Assembly: GCF_000250655.1 (NCBI RefSeq)
Contig: NC_016935.1
Span: forward strand, 7,582,001 to 7,646,000
From: Paenibacillus mucilaginosus 3016
GTDB taxonomy: Bacteria; Bacillota; Bacilli; Paenibacillales; NBRC-103111
Direction: 5' to 3'
DNA length: 64,000 bases
Shown: positions 1-9,800 of the stretch, piece after piece
Layout: the number at the start of each line of letters is the position of its first letter
Numbering within the stretch: the first letter of the stretch is position 1
Made by a program: the position numbers and the translations under genes
Notes under the pieces: generated by a model
The model's database searches: none
What the model was told of the DNA's origin: nothing
The model's input: only the letters and a program-made list of their open reading frames with translations

Positions 1-2200
1 CCACCTCGATCATCGCCTCTTCCACGTTCGCCCCGCGCAGATCGAGCTCCATCTTGGCATTCTCGTCGCGGGTACGCTTGAGGGAGGACGTCGCCTTGGG
101 CGGCTCCGCCTTCTTCTGGGGCGCCTGCTTCACGAGCTCGAGATCGGCCTTGTTCACCTTCATCTTCAGGATGCCGAGCTGCACGGTGTACTCCTGGGCA
201 TTCACGACATCCACGACATGGCCGCGCTGGCCGAGATTCGTCACGAGCACCTCGTCGCCGGGACCGATCGTCTCGGGCTTCTTCTTCGGCAGCTGGCTCA
301 CCTGCTTCGAGCGCAGCTCCGGCGCGGCATCGTTAAGCTTCTTCTTCAGCTCGCTGAGCTTGTGGTCCTTGACGCCGCCGGCCTCTTCGCGCTGCAGCCT
401 CCGCAGCTCCGCGATAACCTCCTCGGCTTCCCGGCGCGCCTTCGCCACCGCTTCGCGGCCCTCGCGCTCGGCCTTCTCAAGCAGCTTGTCGCGCTGCTCC
501 TCGAACCGGTGCCGTTCGGCGTTCAGCTTCTCCCGGAGCGTCTCGACCTCGCGGCGCAGCTCCTGGGCCGTCGCCCGCTCGGCTTCCGCCTGGATCGTGT
601 TCTGCTCGAGCGTTGCGATCATCGACTCGACGCGCTGCTCCTCCTCGCCCACCTGGCCGCGGGCGTTCTCGATGATCGACCGCGACAGGCCGAGGCGCTC
701 GGCGATCGCAAACGCGTTGCTTCGGCCCGGCACGCCCACGAGCAGCCGGTAGGTCGGCCGCAGCGTCTGCACGTCGAACTCCATGCTCGCATTGATGACG
801 CCCTGCCGGTCGTAGGCATAAGCCTTCAGCTCCGTGTAGTGCGTCGTGGCCACGATGCGGCAGCCCATGCGGTGCATGTAGTCCAGGATCGAGATCGCGA
901 GCGCCGAGCCTTCGGCCGGGTCGGTTCCCGCCCCGAGCTCATCGAGCAGCACCAGACTCTTCGGGGTCATCTCCCGGAGAATGCGGATGATGTTCGTCAT
1001 GTGGCTCGAGAACGTACTGAGGTTCTGTTCAATGCTTTGCTCATCGCCGATATCCGCATAGATCGCGTCGAAGACGCAGAGCTGGCTGCCCTCCTCCGCC
1101 GGGACGAACATCCCGGACATCGCCATGAGCGAGAGGAGACCGATCGTCTTCAGGGATACGGTCTTGCCCCCGGTATTCGGACCGGTGACGATGATCGACG
1201 AATATTTGCCGCCGAGCTCCACATCCAGCGGCACGACATTCTCGGAGGCGATCAGCGGATGCCGGCCGCGCTTCAGCTTGATGAAGCCGCGGTCATTAAG
1301 CAGCGGCAGGGTGGCTTTCATTGTCCGGGCCAGACCCGCTTTGGCGAAGATAAAATCAAGCTCGCCCAGGATCTCCACATTCACAACGAGGAGATCGGCC
1401 GCTTCCGCCACCAGCGCGGAGAGCATGCGGAGAATCTTCTCGACTTCAGCTTCTTCCTTGAGCTTGAGCTCCCTCACGCGGTTGTTCATCTGGACCACCG
1501 CTTCCGGCTCGATGAACAGCGTCGCCCCGGAGGCCGACTGGTCATGGATCATGCCGCCGAAGTGGCTCCGGTACTCCTGTTTCACCGGAATGACATATCG
1601 GTCGTTACGGATCGTCACCAGGTTATCCTGCAGCATCTTCTGGATGGACGGGGTGCGGACCATCTGCTCGAGCCGTTCCCGCGCCTTCGATTCGCTGCCG
1701 CGCAGCTCCGAGCGGATCCTGGCAAGCTCCGGGCTCGCCGAGTCCACGACATGTGCATTCTCGTCGATACACTGGCGGATGCGGTCCTCCAGCGCTTTAT
1801 GATCGGTCATCGGCTCCGTCGACTCGACGAGCAGAGGCACCGGGTAATCTTCGTTGATGCTCTCCAGGAACCGCTGCAGCCGGCGGCCTCCCTGGCTCGT
1901 CAGCGCGATATCGAGCAGCTCCGCCGGGTTCAGCATCCCGCCGATGCGGGCGCGGTGCAGCGCGGGGCGGATGTCACGGATGCCGCCGAACGGGGCTCCG
2001 CCCTTCAGCCGTTCGACATTCACCGCTTCGTCCGTCGCCTGCAGGCGGCGCTTCACTTCGTCGAACGAACCGCTCGGCTCCAGCTCCTCAACCCGGCTTT
2101 TCCCGAGCGAGGTGCTGGCATGCGCCGCGCAGCGCTCAAGCACCGCGTGGAAATCCAGCGTGGCCAGTATTTTTTGACTATATGATGAGTTCTTGTTCAT
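1..2200 (-). CDS. mutS2: MutS2 family ATPase/nuclease (3' end outside window)
   Basis: MutS2 proteins are MutS-like ATPases with a C-terminal Smr nuclease domain; family members act on branched DNA and, in B. subtilis, on collided ribosomes. The frame opens at ATG 2200 (MNKNSSYSQKIL) behind an AAAGGCAGGA site and stays open to the window edge, about 733 residues. Walker A GPNTGGKT lies at residues 340-347, and Walker B with LVLLDELGAGTDP near 416. A long charged helical stretch follows. The Smr domain begins with ELDLRG near residue 716, so roughly the last 50-60 residues are outside the window (usual length about 785). In B. subtilis mutS2 follows zapA-cvpA-polX. Here four unrelated genes lie between cvpA and mutS2, and polX is not seen. 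Confidence 0.96.
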   Translation of the reverse strand, partial: MNKNSSYSQKILATLDFHAVLERCAAHASTSLGKSRVEELEPSGSFDEVKRRLQATDEAVNVERLKGGAPFGGIRDIRPALHRARIGGMLNPAELLDIALTSQGGRRLQRFLESINEDYPVPLLVESTEPMTDHKALEDRIRQCIDENAHVVDSASPELARIRSELRGSESKARERLEQMVRTPSIQKMLQDNLVTIRNDRYVIPVKQEYRSHFGGMIHDQSASGATLFIEPEAVVQMNNRVRELKLKEEAEVEKILRMLSALVAEAADLLVVNVEILGELDFIFAKAGLARTMKATLPLLNDRGFIKLKRGRHPLIASENVVPLDVELGGKYSSIIVTGPNTGGKTVSLKTIGLLSLMAMSGMFVPAEEGSQLCVFDAIYADIGDEQSIEQNLSTFSSHMTNIIRILREMTPKSLVLLDELGAGTDPAEGSALAISILDYMHRMGCRIVATTHYTELKAYAYDRQGVINASMEFDVQTLRPTYRLLVGVPGRSNAFAIAERLGLSRSIIENARGQVGEEEQRVESMIATLEQNTIQAEAERATAQELRREVETLREKLNAERHRFEEQRDKLLEKAEREGREAVAKARREAEEVIAELRRLQREEAGGVKDHKLSELKKKLNDAAPELRSKQVSQLPKKKPETIGPGDEVLVTNLGQRGHVVDVVNAQEYTVQLGILKMKVNKADLELVKQAPQKKAEPPKATSSLKRTRDENAKMELDLRGANVEEAMIEV

Positions 2201-2423
2201 TGGTTGGTTGTGGTCCTGCCTTTCGCCTGTTTGGAGACGTTCATACACATACGACGCCTGGGGAAAAACCCCTTCATTTATTATATCCAACCCGCGGAGG
2301 TAAAGCTAATGGATTCCCCAAGGTTTCCCATGCTAACCTGCCGCTCGGAGGGGAAACCTACCCTTGTGCACCTTTGCCAAGGTTGACAAATACGCCGCAA
2401 GGAAGCCAAGGAGGAGTAGAACG

Positions 2424-2777
2424 ATGCATTTGCTGGGTCATCTCGTCAGATTTATCGTTTCCGCCTTCATGCTGCTGGTCGTAAGCTGGATTGTCCCCGG
2501 GTTCACCATCGGCGGATTCTGGAGTGCCTTCTTCCTCGCACTGGTGATCGCTGTTGCCGCCTGGGTGATCGAAGGCATCTTCGGACGCAAAATCACGCCG
2601 TTCGGCCGCGGGATCGTGGGCTTCATTACAAGCGCGCTCGTCATCTGGGGCGCACAGTTCATTGTAGGCGGTATGTCGACAAGCATCATCGGTGCCATCC
2701 TGGCCGCCCTCGTCATCGGGATCATTGATCTCTTCATTCCGGTGAAGACTCCATTCGAGCGAAGCAGTTCGCGCTGA
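2424..2777 (+). CDS. Phage holin family (DUF4_2-type) small membrane protein
   Basis: A 117-residue very hydrophobic protein. The start MHLLGHLVRF (ATG 2424) is chosen over upstream starts because an AAGGAGGAG site ends 7 nt before it. About four membrane segments can be seen (residues 7-25, 28-48, 56-76 and 82-104), with the loop GRKITPFGRGIVGF between the second and third. The pattern matches the phage_holin_4_2/YvlD family, found in many Firmicutes chromosomes outside prophages; the function is not established. It is divergent from mutS2 and followed by a clear terminator, so it is probably monocistronic. No other phage genes are nearby, which argues against a prophage remnant. Confidence 0.8.
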   Translation: MHLLGHLVRFIVSAFMLLVVSWIVPGFTIGGFWSAFFLALVIAVAAWVIEGIFGRKITPFGRGIVGFITSALVIWGAQFIVGGMSTSIIGAILAALVIGIIDLFIPVKTPFERSSSR

Positions 2778-2795
2778 GGAGCGTGCAGCCGCAAG

Positions 2796-2832
2796 AATCA
2801 GCCGCCGGACCTTGCCAGCGGCTGATTTTTTA
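2796..2832 (+). terminator. Rho-independent terminator after the holin-like gene
   Basis: The arms AATCAGCCGC and GCGGCTGATT enclose a 12-nt loop and are followed by a run of T, 18 nt after the stop codon. Confidence 0.85.
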
Positions 2833-3028
2833 ATTTCCGGGAGGTGACGAAGGGTAGGAATCGTCAGCGGTTCACATGGAAAATTCTCCAGTCCCCTTTG
2901 TCAAACAATATTCAACAGAGTGTCACCTGCCCGACACAGCCAAAGCCCCCGAAAAAGAGTATGGTGAGGAAGTACGGCATATTCCGCATATTTCCACACC
3001 AGTTCCATACAAAGGGGCGTACTTTACC

Positions 3029-3406
3029 ATGAAGACATTGTTGACAATAGCCGCAGCCGCCGGCATGCTGCTCGTATTCTCGGCGTGCGGCGCCAAGCCG
3101 GCGACGACCCCGGAAGCGGCTCCCGAAGCGGCGGCGGGCTCCGGCCAGCAGGTCAAGCTGATTGCTACGAACTATGCGTTCGACCAGAAGGAATATAAGG
3201 TGAAGGCGGGCGAAGAGGTCACCTTCTCGCTGCAGAACAAGCAGGGTCTGCATGCCGTAGCCATCAAAGATCTGAACGTCGAATTGAGCAACCAAAAGAA
3301 AACGGTCACGATCAAGCCTGATAAGCCCGGCACCTACGACATCCTCTGCTCCCTGCCCTGCGGTCCCGGCCATGCGATGATGACCGCCAAGCTGATCGTG
3401 GAATAA
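3029..3406 (+). CDS. Cupredoxin lipoprotein with a CuA-type motif
   Basis: A 125-residue exported protein. The start ATG 3029 has AAAGGGG about 10 nt upstream; a longer in-frame start at 2876 lacks this. The lipoprotein signal ends in LVFSAC (Cys about 19), followed by an Ala/Pro/Glu-rich linker and one cupredoxin domain. Ligand pattern: His in GLHAVAI, then CSLPCGPGHAMM, which matches the C-x3-C-x3-H-x2-M signature of the CuA centre in cytochrome c oxidase subunit II. It therefore looks like a free-standing, lipid-anchored CoxII-like copper domain rather than a type-1 blue copper protein. It could be a copper donor or electron carrier (inference). No oxidase gene is adjacent. Confidence 0.82.
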   Translation: MKTLLTIAAAAGMLLVFSACGAKPATTPEAAPEAAAGSGQQVKLIATNYAFDQKEYKVKAGEEVTFSLQNKQGLHAVAIKDLNVELSNQKKTVTIKPDKPGTYDILCSLPCGPGHAMMTAKLIVE

Positions 3407-3679
3407 ACCTTCTGTTACGATAAGATCCGCTGAAACCTCTTTACCGTGCGAATGGTTTATTCCGCTGATCATCAGCATGGTAAGAGTACCTCCCCCGCAG
3501 TCCATCAGGGCATGGGCGGGAGATGACACCGGCCCTGTCCGCTCCCCGGGAGCAGGCAGGGCTGTTTGATCTGCTCCAACCTTTTCTTATGCGATCCATC
3601 AGAAAACGTGATTTCACGGCCCCGCCTTGTTCTGGTACGATAGGAACAACCATAAAATACGGAAAAGGCGGTAGGAATC

Positions 3680-4411
3680 ATGGGGAATGAACGGAAATGG
3701 GACGGCTGGACGGTCATCGTCACGGGAGCGGGCTCAGGTCTCGGCCGGGCTGTCGCCCTCGGTCTTGCTGCCGAAGGCGCGAACGTCGTGCTCTGCGGCC
3801 GGCGCGCGGGCAAGGTGGAGGCGGCTGCGGCGGAAATCCGCGAAGCCGGCGGCCGCGCGCTCGCCCTGCGGGCCGATATCAGCCGGGAGGAGGACGTGCG
3901 CAGGCTTGTCGCGACCGCTCTCGAGACCTACGGCCGGATCGATGCGCTGATCAACAACGCCGCCGTGTTCGAAGCCGGACGCGTGGCCGACACTTCCCTC
4001 GCCGAGTGGAACGAGCAGATTGGAGTCAACCTGACCGGGGCGTTCCTGATGACCCGTGAGGTAATCCCCGTCATGCGCCGTCAGCAGAGCGGGCGGATCG
4101 TAAGCATCACTTCCTCGCTTGCGGCCAACGGGGCGGGCGGCTTCGCGGCCTATGCCGCGTCCAAGGCCGGACTGGAATCGCTGACCCGCACGACCGCCGA
4201 AGAAGAGAGCGGCTTCGGGATCATCGCCAATCTCTACGATCCCGGCACGATCAAGACCGAGATGCACGCCACAGGCCGGGACCCCTTCCTCGTCGCTCCC
4301 GAGATTGTCGCGCTGGCCGCTCCGGACGGCAGCCGCTTCTCCTCGCGGCTGGTGCTGGCCGGCGGCTCGCACGGCGAACGCACGACCCGCTACCGCATCG
4401 AGCGGGCCTAG
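3680..4411 (+). CDS. Short-chain dehydrogenase/reductase (SDR)
   Basis: A 243-residue classical SDR, probably NADP-dependent. The Rossmann motif TGAGSGLG lies at residues 15-22, NNAA near 92, SITSS near 145 and the catalytic YAASK near 160. Arg-Arg after beta-2 (CGRRAG) is the usual sign of NADPH preference. The substrate cannot be told from sequence. ATG 3680 is preceded by AAAAGGCGGTAGGAATC. The gene stands alone between the cupredoxin gene and a strong terminator, and is convergent with the MocR-type gene. Confidence 0.9.
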   Translation: MGNERKWDGWTVIVTGAGSGLGRAVALGLAAEGANVVLCGRRAGKVEAAAAEIREAGGRALALRADISREEDVRRLVATALETYGRIDALINNAAVFEAGRVADTSLAEWNEQIGVNLTGAFLMTREVIPVMRRQQSGRIVSITSSLAANGAGGFAAYAASKAGLESLTRTTAEEESGFGIIANLYDPGTIKTEMHATGRDPFLVAPEIVALAAPDGSRFSSRLVLAGGSHGERTTRYRIERA

Positions 4412-4438
4412 GCCTGCGGTGCAGCCCGCCCAACCAAG

Positions 4439-4478
4439 ATAAACGTGCATCGTCCTTTTAAGGAAGATGCACGTTTAT
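4439..4478. other. Long near-perfect hairpin after the SDR gene
   Basis: ATAAACGTGCATC and GATGCACGTTTAT form the arms of a stem of about 18 bp with a short loop, 28 nt after the SDR stop. No T run follows, so it may stabilise or process the 3' end; a terminator follows at 4538. Confidence 0.55.
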
Positions 4479-4537
4479 AAGCAATATAAGATGACAGGAT
4501 CGAGCTCCGGCGAGAAATAAATTTTTATATTTGAACC

Positions 4538-4588
4538 ACACCTCCGCGCACCGGACAGATGATGTCCGGCAGGCGGAGGTGTTTTTTT
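4538..4588 (+). terminator. Rho-independent terminator after the SDR gene
   Basis: Nested stems ACACCTCCGC/GCGGAGGTGT (outer) and CCGGACA/TGTCCGG (inner) are followed by seven T. Confidence 0.88.
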
Positions 4589-4640
4589 GCCGCGGATAAC
4601 GGCTGTATGGAATGCTGGGGGGGAGCCCGACCAGCCTCTA

Positions 4641-6119
4641 TTAGAAGACAGGCTTGGAGGGAGGGCCCGCCTTCTCCCGCGCAAGGCAGTCATGCAGCAC
4701 GCGGCAGAGCCGCATCGTTCCCTCGCGGAGCTCCTCCTCATCCATCTGGGTGAAGGACAGGCGCAGATGATTCCTCTGCGGTTCGGCCGCATAGCAGGCC
4801 GCGCCGGGCAGCAGCACGATGCTCCTCTTCAGCGCTTCCCTGTAGACCGTGCTGCTGTCCACCCAGGCAGGGAGCGTCAGCCACAGGTTCAGGCCGCCTG
4901 CCGGATCGCTCCAGGATACGGAGGACGGCGCATGGGCCTTGAGCAGCCCGGTCACCAGCCGGCACCGGGCCGCCATCGCGTCCCGGAGGCCGCTCATATA
5001 CGTGTCATAGCGCCTCCGGGCCAGCAGCGGCTCGACCGCTTTCTGCGGCAGGAGCGGCGAACCCAGGTCCGCCGTGGCCTTCGCGGCGGTCAGTCTGGAG
5101 ATCAGCCCGCCCGAGGCCGCTGCGCAGGCCACCCGGCACCCGGGGGACAGCACCTTGCTGAAGCTTTTGAGGTAGATGACGTGCCCCTCCCGGTCCATGG
5201 ACTTCAGCGAACGGGGCGGCGCTTCGCCATAATAGAGGTCGCTGAACGGATCATCCTCGATAATCAGGCACCGGTAGCTCCGGGCAATCTCGAGCAGCTC
5301 CTGCCGGCGCCGCATGCTCATCGTCACTCCCGTGGGGTTATGGAAGGTCGGGATCGTGTAGATCACCTTCGGCGGGTGGGTGTCGCAGAGCCGGGTCAGC
5401 AGGTCCGTCCGCATGCCTTCGGCATCCACCGGCACCGTCAGGATCTTCGCTCCGCGGCTCGCGAAGACATCGATCGCCCCCGTATATGTGGGCGCCTCCA
5501 TATACACCGTATCTCCCGGCCCCACGAAGGTGCGGGCGGCCAGGTCAATTCCCTGCTGCGATCCGCTGGTCACGAGCAGCTCCTCCGGACCTGCAGCGAT
5601 GCCCCGCTCCGCCAGGTAGCGTGCCAGGGCCCGGAGCAGTCCGCCGTCCCCCTGGAAGGGGCCGTACGTACCAAGCAGGGCAGGGTCTTCCGCGATCAGC
5701 CGCTGGATATTCCTCCCGATCTCCGCGGAGGGCAGCAGTGCCGGCTGAATGGCCGCCGTATTGAAGCGGTACATGCCCTCCCCCTCGTTGTAATGCCTCC
5801 ACAGCTGGGCCCTAGGCAGATAATCGGGCAGCGCCAGCTGCCAGTCTTCGGGATTCGGCCGGGCGGCCGGCGCTTCCTCGGGCGGTACGGCCACGAAGCA
5901 GCCCCTCCCCTGCGTGCACGCGATGTATCCCTTCTCTTCCAGCTCACTGTAGGCCTTGCTCACCGTCACCTGGCTGATCTTCAGGAAAGCGGACAGGTTC
6001 CTTACGGAAGGCAGCTTCTCCCCCGGCCTCAGCAGCCCGGAATCGATGCGGTCCCGGAAGGACTGGACGATCTGCCCCGTCAGAGCTACCGCGCTTTTGC
6101 GCGTCAATTCGATATGCAT
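4641..6119 (-). CDS. MocR/PdxR-type GntR regulator with aminotransferase domain
   Basis: A 492-residue fusion of an N-terminal GntR winged helix (about 1-75: SAVALTGQIVQSFRDRIDSG, then VSKAYSELEEKGYI) with a class I PLP aminotransferase-like domain (about 110-480). PLP-site features seen are the DDPFSDLYYGE loop and the Lys in LKSFSKVLSPGCR. MocR proteins use the second domain as an effector sensor rather than an enzyme; members control vitamin B6, GABA or taurine genes. Start ATG 6119 has GGAGGT 7 nt upstream; the 61-residue longer frame has none. Its target is unknown: the next genes are cvpA upstream on the same strand and the convergent SDR gene. Confidence 0.9.
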   Translation of the reverse strand: MHIELTRKSAVALTGQIVQSFRDRIDSGLLRPGEKLPSVRNLSAFLKISQVTVSKAYSELEEKGYIACTQGRGCFVAVPPEEAPAARPNPEDWQLALPDYLPRAQLWRHYNEGEGMYRFNTAAIQPALLPSAEIGRNIQRLIAEDPALLGTYGPFQGDGGLLRALARYLAERGIAAGPEELLVTSGSQQGIDLAARTFVGPGDTVYMEAPTYTGAIDVFASRGAKILTVPVDAEGMRTDLLTRLCDTHPPKVIYTIPTFHNPTGVTMSMRRRQELLEIARSYRCLIIEDDPFSDLYYGEAPPRSLKSMDREGHVIYLKSFSKVLSPGCRVACAAASGGLISRLTAAKATADLGSPLLPQKAVEPLLARRRYDTYMSGLRDAMAARCRLVTGLLKAHAPSSVSWSDPAGGLNLWLTLPAWVDSSTVYREALKRSIVLLPGAACYAAEPQRNHLRLSFTQMDEEELREGTMRLCRVLHDCLAREKAGPPSKPVF

Positions 6120-6273
6120 GGGGCACCTCCGGCGGTAATGTGGTCTCCTTAGCATGCACGCCGGCATGGGTTTGCGTACATATAACACTATAACAGTTGG
6201 AAGACTCCGGATGGTACGGATCGAAGACGGAGTAAAAAGGACCCTTCGCCGAAACGAAAGGTCCTGCTTCAAG

Positions 6274-6879
6274 CTACCCGGTCCGCCGGACGGCGGCGGC
6301 ACGGCGTTCTTCCTGCCGGCTGCGCTCCCACAGCTCCCGCAGGTGCCCGGTCAGCGCCGGCATCTGCTCCAGAATATAGGGAGCCGTCACCGACGTCTTC
6401 ACCAGCCGCTGGACCGGCTCGGCCGGCGTCACGGTCATGACATGCAGGGCCAGGATGAGGAGCAGGCCCGCTTCCGCCAGACCCAGCAGCGCACCGCTGA
6501 GCTGGTTGAGCTGCTTGAGCCCAGGCACCGCCGCAAGCCAGCCGAGCATCCGTCCGGCAATGCTGCAGGCGAGCTTCACGCCGAAGAGCAGGAGGCCGAA
6601 GGCCAGCGCATTGCAGACGTACGTCTCCAGCCTGCTCCCCGGCGCCAGCAGGCCGGACGGGCTCTGCCAGGCTTCCATGCCCGCCAGCGCCAGCACGCCG
6701 CGGACGAACGGGGCGGTCTCGTCGTAGAAGGTGAAGGCGGCCAGGCAGCCGAGGACAAATCCCGTTACCGAGACCAGCTGTCCCACGATGCCCCGGGAGA
6801 ACCCCAGTGCCGCTCCCGCCGCCGCAATCACCAGCAGCGCCCAATCGAGCCCGTTCCACAAAGCCAATGGTGCCGGCAT
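6274..6879 (-). CDS. cvpA: CvpA family membrane protein
   Basis: A 201-residue protein with four to five membrane helices (about 8-25, 29-50, 83-103 and 120-145) and the N-terminal pattern NGLDWALLVIAAAGAALGFSRG typical of CvpA/YshB. CvpA was named for colicin V production in E. coli; in Firmicutes its exact role is unsettled, with links to envelope and biofilm. Start ATG 6879 lies 3 nt past the stop of the ZapA-coiled-coil gene and has AGAAGGA inside that gene's last codons, so translation is probably coupled. The zapA-cvpA pairing is conserved in Bacillus (yshA-yshB). Confidence 0.88.
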   Translation of the reverse strand: MPAPLALWNGLDWALLVIAAAGAALGFSRGIVGQLVSVTGFVLGCLAAFTFYDETAPFVRGVLALAGMEAWQSPSGLLAPGSRLETYVCNALAFGLLLFGVKLACSIAGRMLGWLAAVPGLKQLNQLSGALLGLAEAGLLLILALHVMTVTPAEPVQRLVKTSVTAPYILEQMPALTGHLRELWERSRQEERRAAAVRRTG

Positions 6880-6881
6880 CG

Positions 6882-9800
6882 CTAATCCTTCTCTACGAGC
6901 TCGATCCACTCGTTATATTCGTTCTGCAGCTTCTCGTACTCGATCTGGAGCAGCTTCAGCTCATGGAACACCTGCTCCGCCTTCTCCTGCTGCGTCTCAT
7001 ACTCCGCCTGCAGCGTTTTGTACTGCTGCACCTGGGCGTTCAGCTGATCCTGCAGCTCGTTGTACAGCTCCACCTGAAGCTCAAGCTCCTCCCGGAGCGA
7101 GCCGGCGGCGGCCGCCTGGGCTTCCAGTTCGGCAATGCGCGCCTCCTGTACGCCGATGCGCTCCTCCAGCCGGCCTCGCTCCTCCAGGATGCCGCTCTGC
7201 TGCAGTTCGAGAGCCGCACACTGCTCCTGAAGCGCCCGGCCCAGCTCCTCCGATGCTTCCCGGGCCTGGCGCAGCTCCTCCAGCTCCGCTTCCCGGGCGG
7301 CCAGAGCTTCCGCTTCCTGCCGGGCCTGCGCTTCCTTGGCGCTCAGCTGCTCGGCGAGCCGGTCATGCAGCTCCTGGAGCTCGTCATAAAGCTCCTGCTG
7401 CACTTCGATCTCCTCCTGCTGCTCATGCACCTTGCCCCGCAGCTCGTCGACCTGGGCGGCCTGCGCTTCGCTGCGCCGCTGCCACTGGGCGCTGCCCTCC
7501 TGCAGCTGCAGGTTATAAGCCTGCTGCTGGGAGAGCTGGTCCTCCAGCTGCCGGCTGCGCTGCTCGCGTGCTTCGAGCTCCTGCTGCAGCTCCGCTTCGC
7601 GCGCCTGTCTGGCGGCCAGCTGTTCCAGTGCGGCACGCTCGGCTTCGGACCGCTGTTCCAGCTCGGCTTCGAGCTCGGCCGCCCGGCTGCGCAGGAGCTC
7701 CTGCTCTTCCGCCTGGCCCGCTGCGATGCGTTCCAGGGCTTCCAGCTGCTCCCGCTGCCGTGCCTCTTCCGACTGCGCCTTCGACTGCAGGGCGCTGAGC
7801 TCGTCGGCATAGCCGCTCTGCAGCTGCTCTACCTCACGCTGCAGCCCCGCCGCACGGGCGGCTTCCGCTTCCGCCGCCTCTCTGGCGCGGGCCAGCTCCG
7901 CCGCATACCGCTCCTCTACCGCGGCGCTCTCTTCCGCTCCCCGACTGCGCTGCGCTTCCAGCTCGGCTTCCAGCTCCTGATACAGCTCCTGCTGCAGCAG
8001 AAGCTCTTCCTCCTGCTCCCGGTGACGGGCGCCGAGGCGCGCAAGCTCTTCTTCGAGCTGCCTGCTCCGTTCTTCCTGCTGCTTCAGCTGCAGCTCCAGC
8101 GCTTCGCGTGCGGAACGGTCCGCCTCGCGGTGCGCTTCCAGTTCGAGGAGAGCCGCCGCCCGTTCGGCCGCCAGCGCTTCCGCTTCCGCCGCCTGCTCCT
8201 GCCAGAGCTCTTCAAGTCCCTGCTGCTCGCCCAGCAGCTGGGACTCCCGCTCGGCAAGCCGGGCTGCCGCCGCTTCCGCTTCGGCCAGACGCACCGCTTC
8301 CAGCGCCTCGTGCTGCTGCTTCAGGCGGGAGAGCTCCTCCTGCAGCTCCGCTTCGCGCTGAGCCAGCCGGGCCTCTGCACCCTCCAGCCGATCGCGCCAC
8401 TGCCGTTCGAGCTCTTCCTGCTCCCTGCGCAGTTCGGCCTCCCGTTCCAGCAGCTTGGCCGCACGTGCCTCTTCAAATTCCTGCGAGGTCAGCTCCAGCG
8501 CTTCGAGCTGCCGCTGCAGCTCGGCTACCCGGGCTGCGGAGGTTTCCGCCTGCTCCTGGCGGACCCGCTCCAGCGCGCCGAGCTTCCGCTCGAGCTCCGC
8601 TTCCCGCTCCGTCAGCTGGGCCTGCACTTCCTCCAGCTGCTCCTGCCACAGCGCTTCCAGCCCGCGCTGTTCTTCCAGCAGCTCCGCCTCACGCTGCACG
8701 AGCCGCGCTTCGGCTTCCGCCGCACGCTCCCGTCCGGCCTGCTGCACGGCAGCCAGCGCCTCCTGCAGCTCGGCCTCGCGTGCCACCAGCCGGGCATCGG
8801 CCGCTTCGGCCTGCTCGCGTCCGGCCTGCCGCAGCGCTTCCAGCTCACGCTGCAGCTCCGACTCGCGCGCGTCCAGCTGCTCCTGCCACAGCGCTTCCAG
8901 CTCGCGCTGCTCTTCCAGCAGCTCCGCTTCCCGCTGCGCCAGTCTTGCTGCTGCCGCTTCCGCCTGCTCCCGCACCATCTGCTGAAGCGCCTCCAGCTCG
9001 CCTCGCAGCTCCGCTTCGCGTGCGGCCAGCCTCGCTGCCGCTTCCGCTGCCTGCTCGCTTCCACGATGGGCCAGCCGCTCCAGCTCGGCCCGCAGCTGAG
9101 CCTCACGCTCCGCCAGCTGCTCCTGCCACAGCCGGTCCAGCTCCGCCTGCTCCGCACGCAGCTCTTCTTCGCGCTGCGCCAGCCGGGCATCAGCCTCAGC
9201 AGCCTGCTCGCGTCCGCGCTGCTCCAAAGCCTCCAGCTCGCCTCGCAGATCCGCTTCACGCGCCGCCAGCCTCGCTTCCGCTTCCGCTGCCTGCTCACGT
9301 CCGCGCTGCTCCAAAGCCTCCAGCTCGCCTCGCAGCTCCGCCTCGCGCGCCGCCAGCTTCGCCTCCGCTTCCGCCGCCTGCTCACGGCTAAGCTGCTCGA
9401 GCAGCTCCAGCTCGCCTCGCAGCTCCGTCTCGCGCTCCGCCAGCCTCGCTTCCGCCTCCGCAGCCCGCTGCCGGCCCGCCTGCTGCACCTCAGCCAGCGC
9501 CTCCAGCAGCTCCGCCTCGCGCGCCGCCAGCCTCGCTTCCGCTTCCGCAGCCTGCTCACGTCCGCGCTGCTCCAAAGCTTCCAGCTCGCCTCGCAGCTCC
9601 GCTTCACGCGCCGCCAGCTTCGCCTCTGCTTCCACCGCCTGCTCGCGTCCGCGCTGCGCAAGCAGCTCCAGCTCGCCTCGCAGCTCCGCCTCGCGCGCCG
9701 CCAGCCTCGCCTCCGCTTCCGCCGCCTGCTCCCGGCCCAGCTCCTCGAGCAGCTCCAGCTCCCCTCGCAGCTCCGCCTCGCGCTCGGCCAGCTGCACCGC

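Noticed and set aside
218..2185. 655-codon frame on the plus strand opposite mutS2
   Set aside because: It mirrors mutS2 codons, has no ribosome-binding site and encodes His/Arg-rich sequence typical of antisense shadows in GC-rich DNA.
2424..2777. Holin-like gene as a sign of a prophage
   Set aside because: No other phage genes are present; this family is widespread as a stand-alone chromosomal gene.
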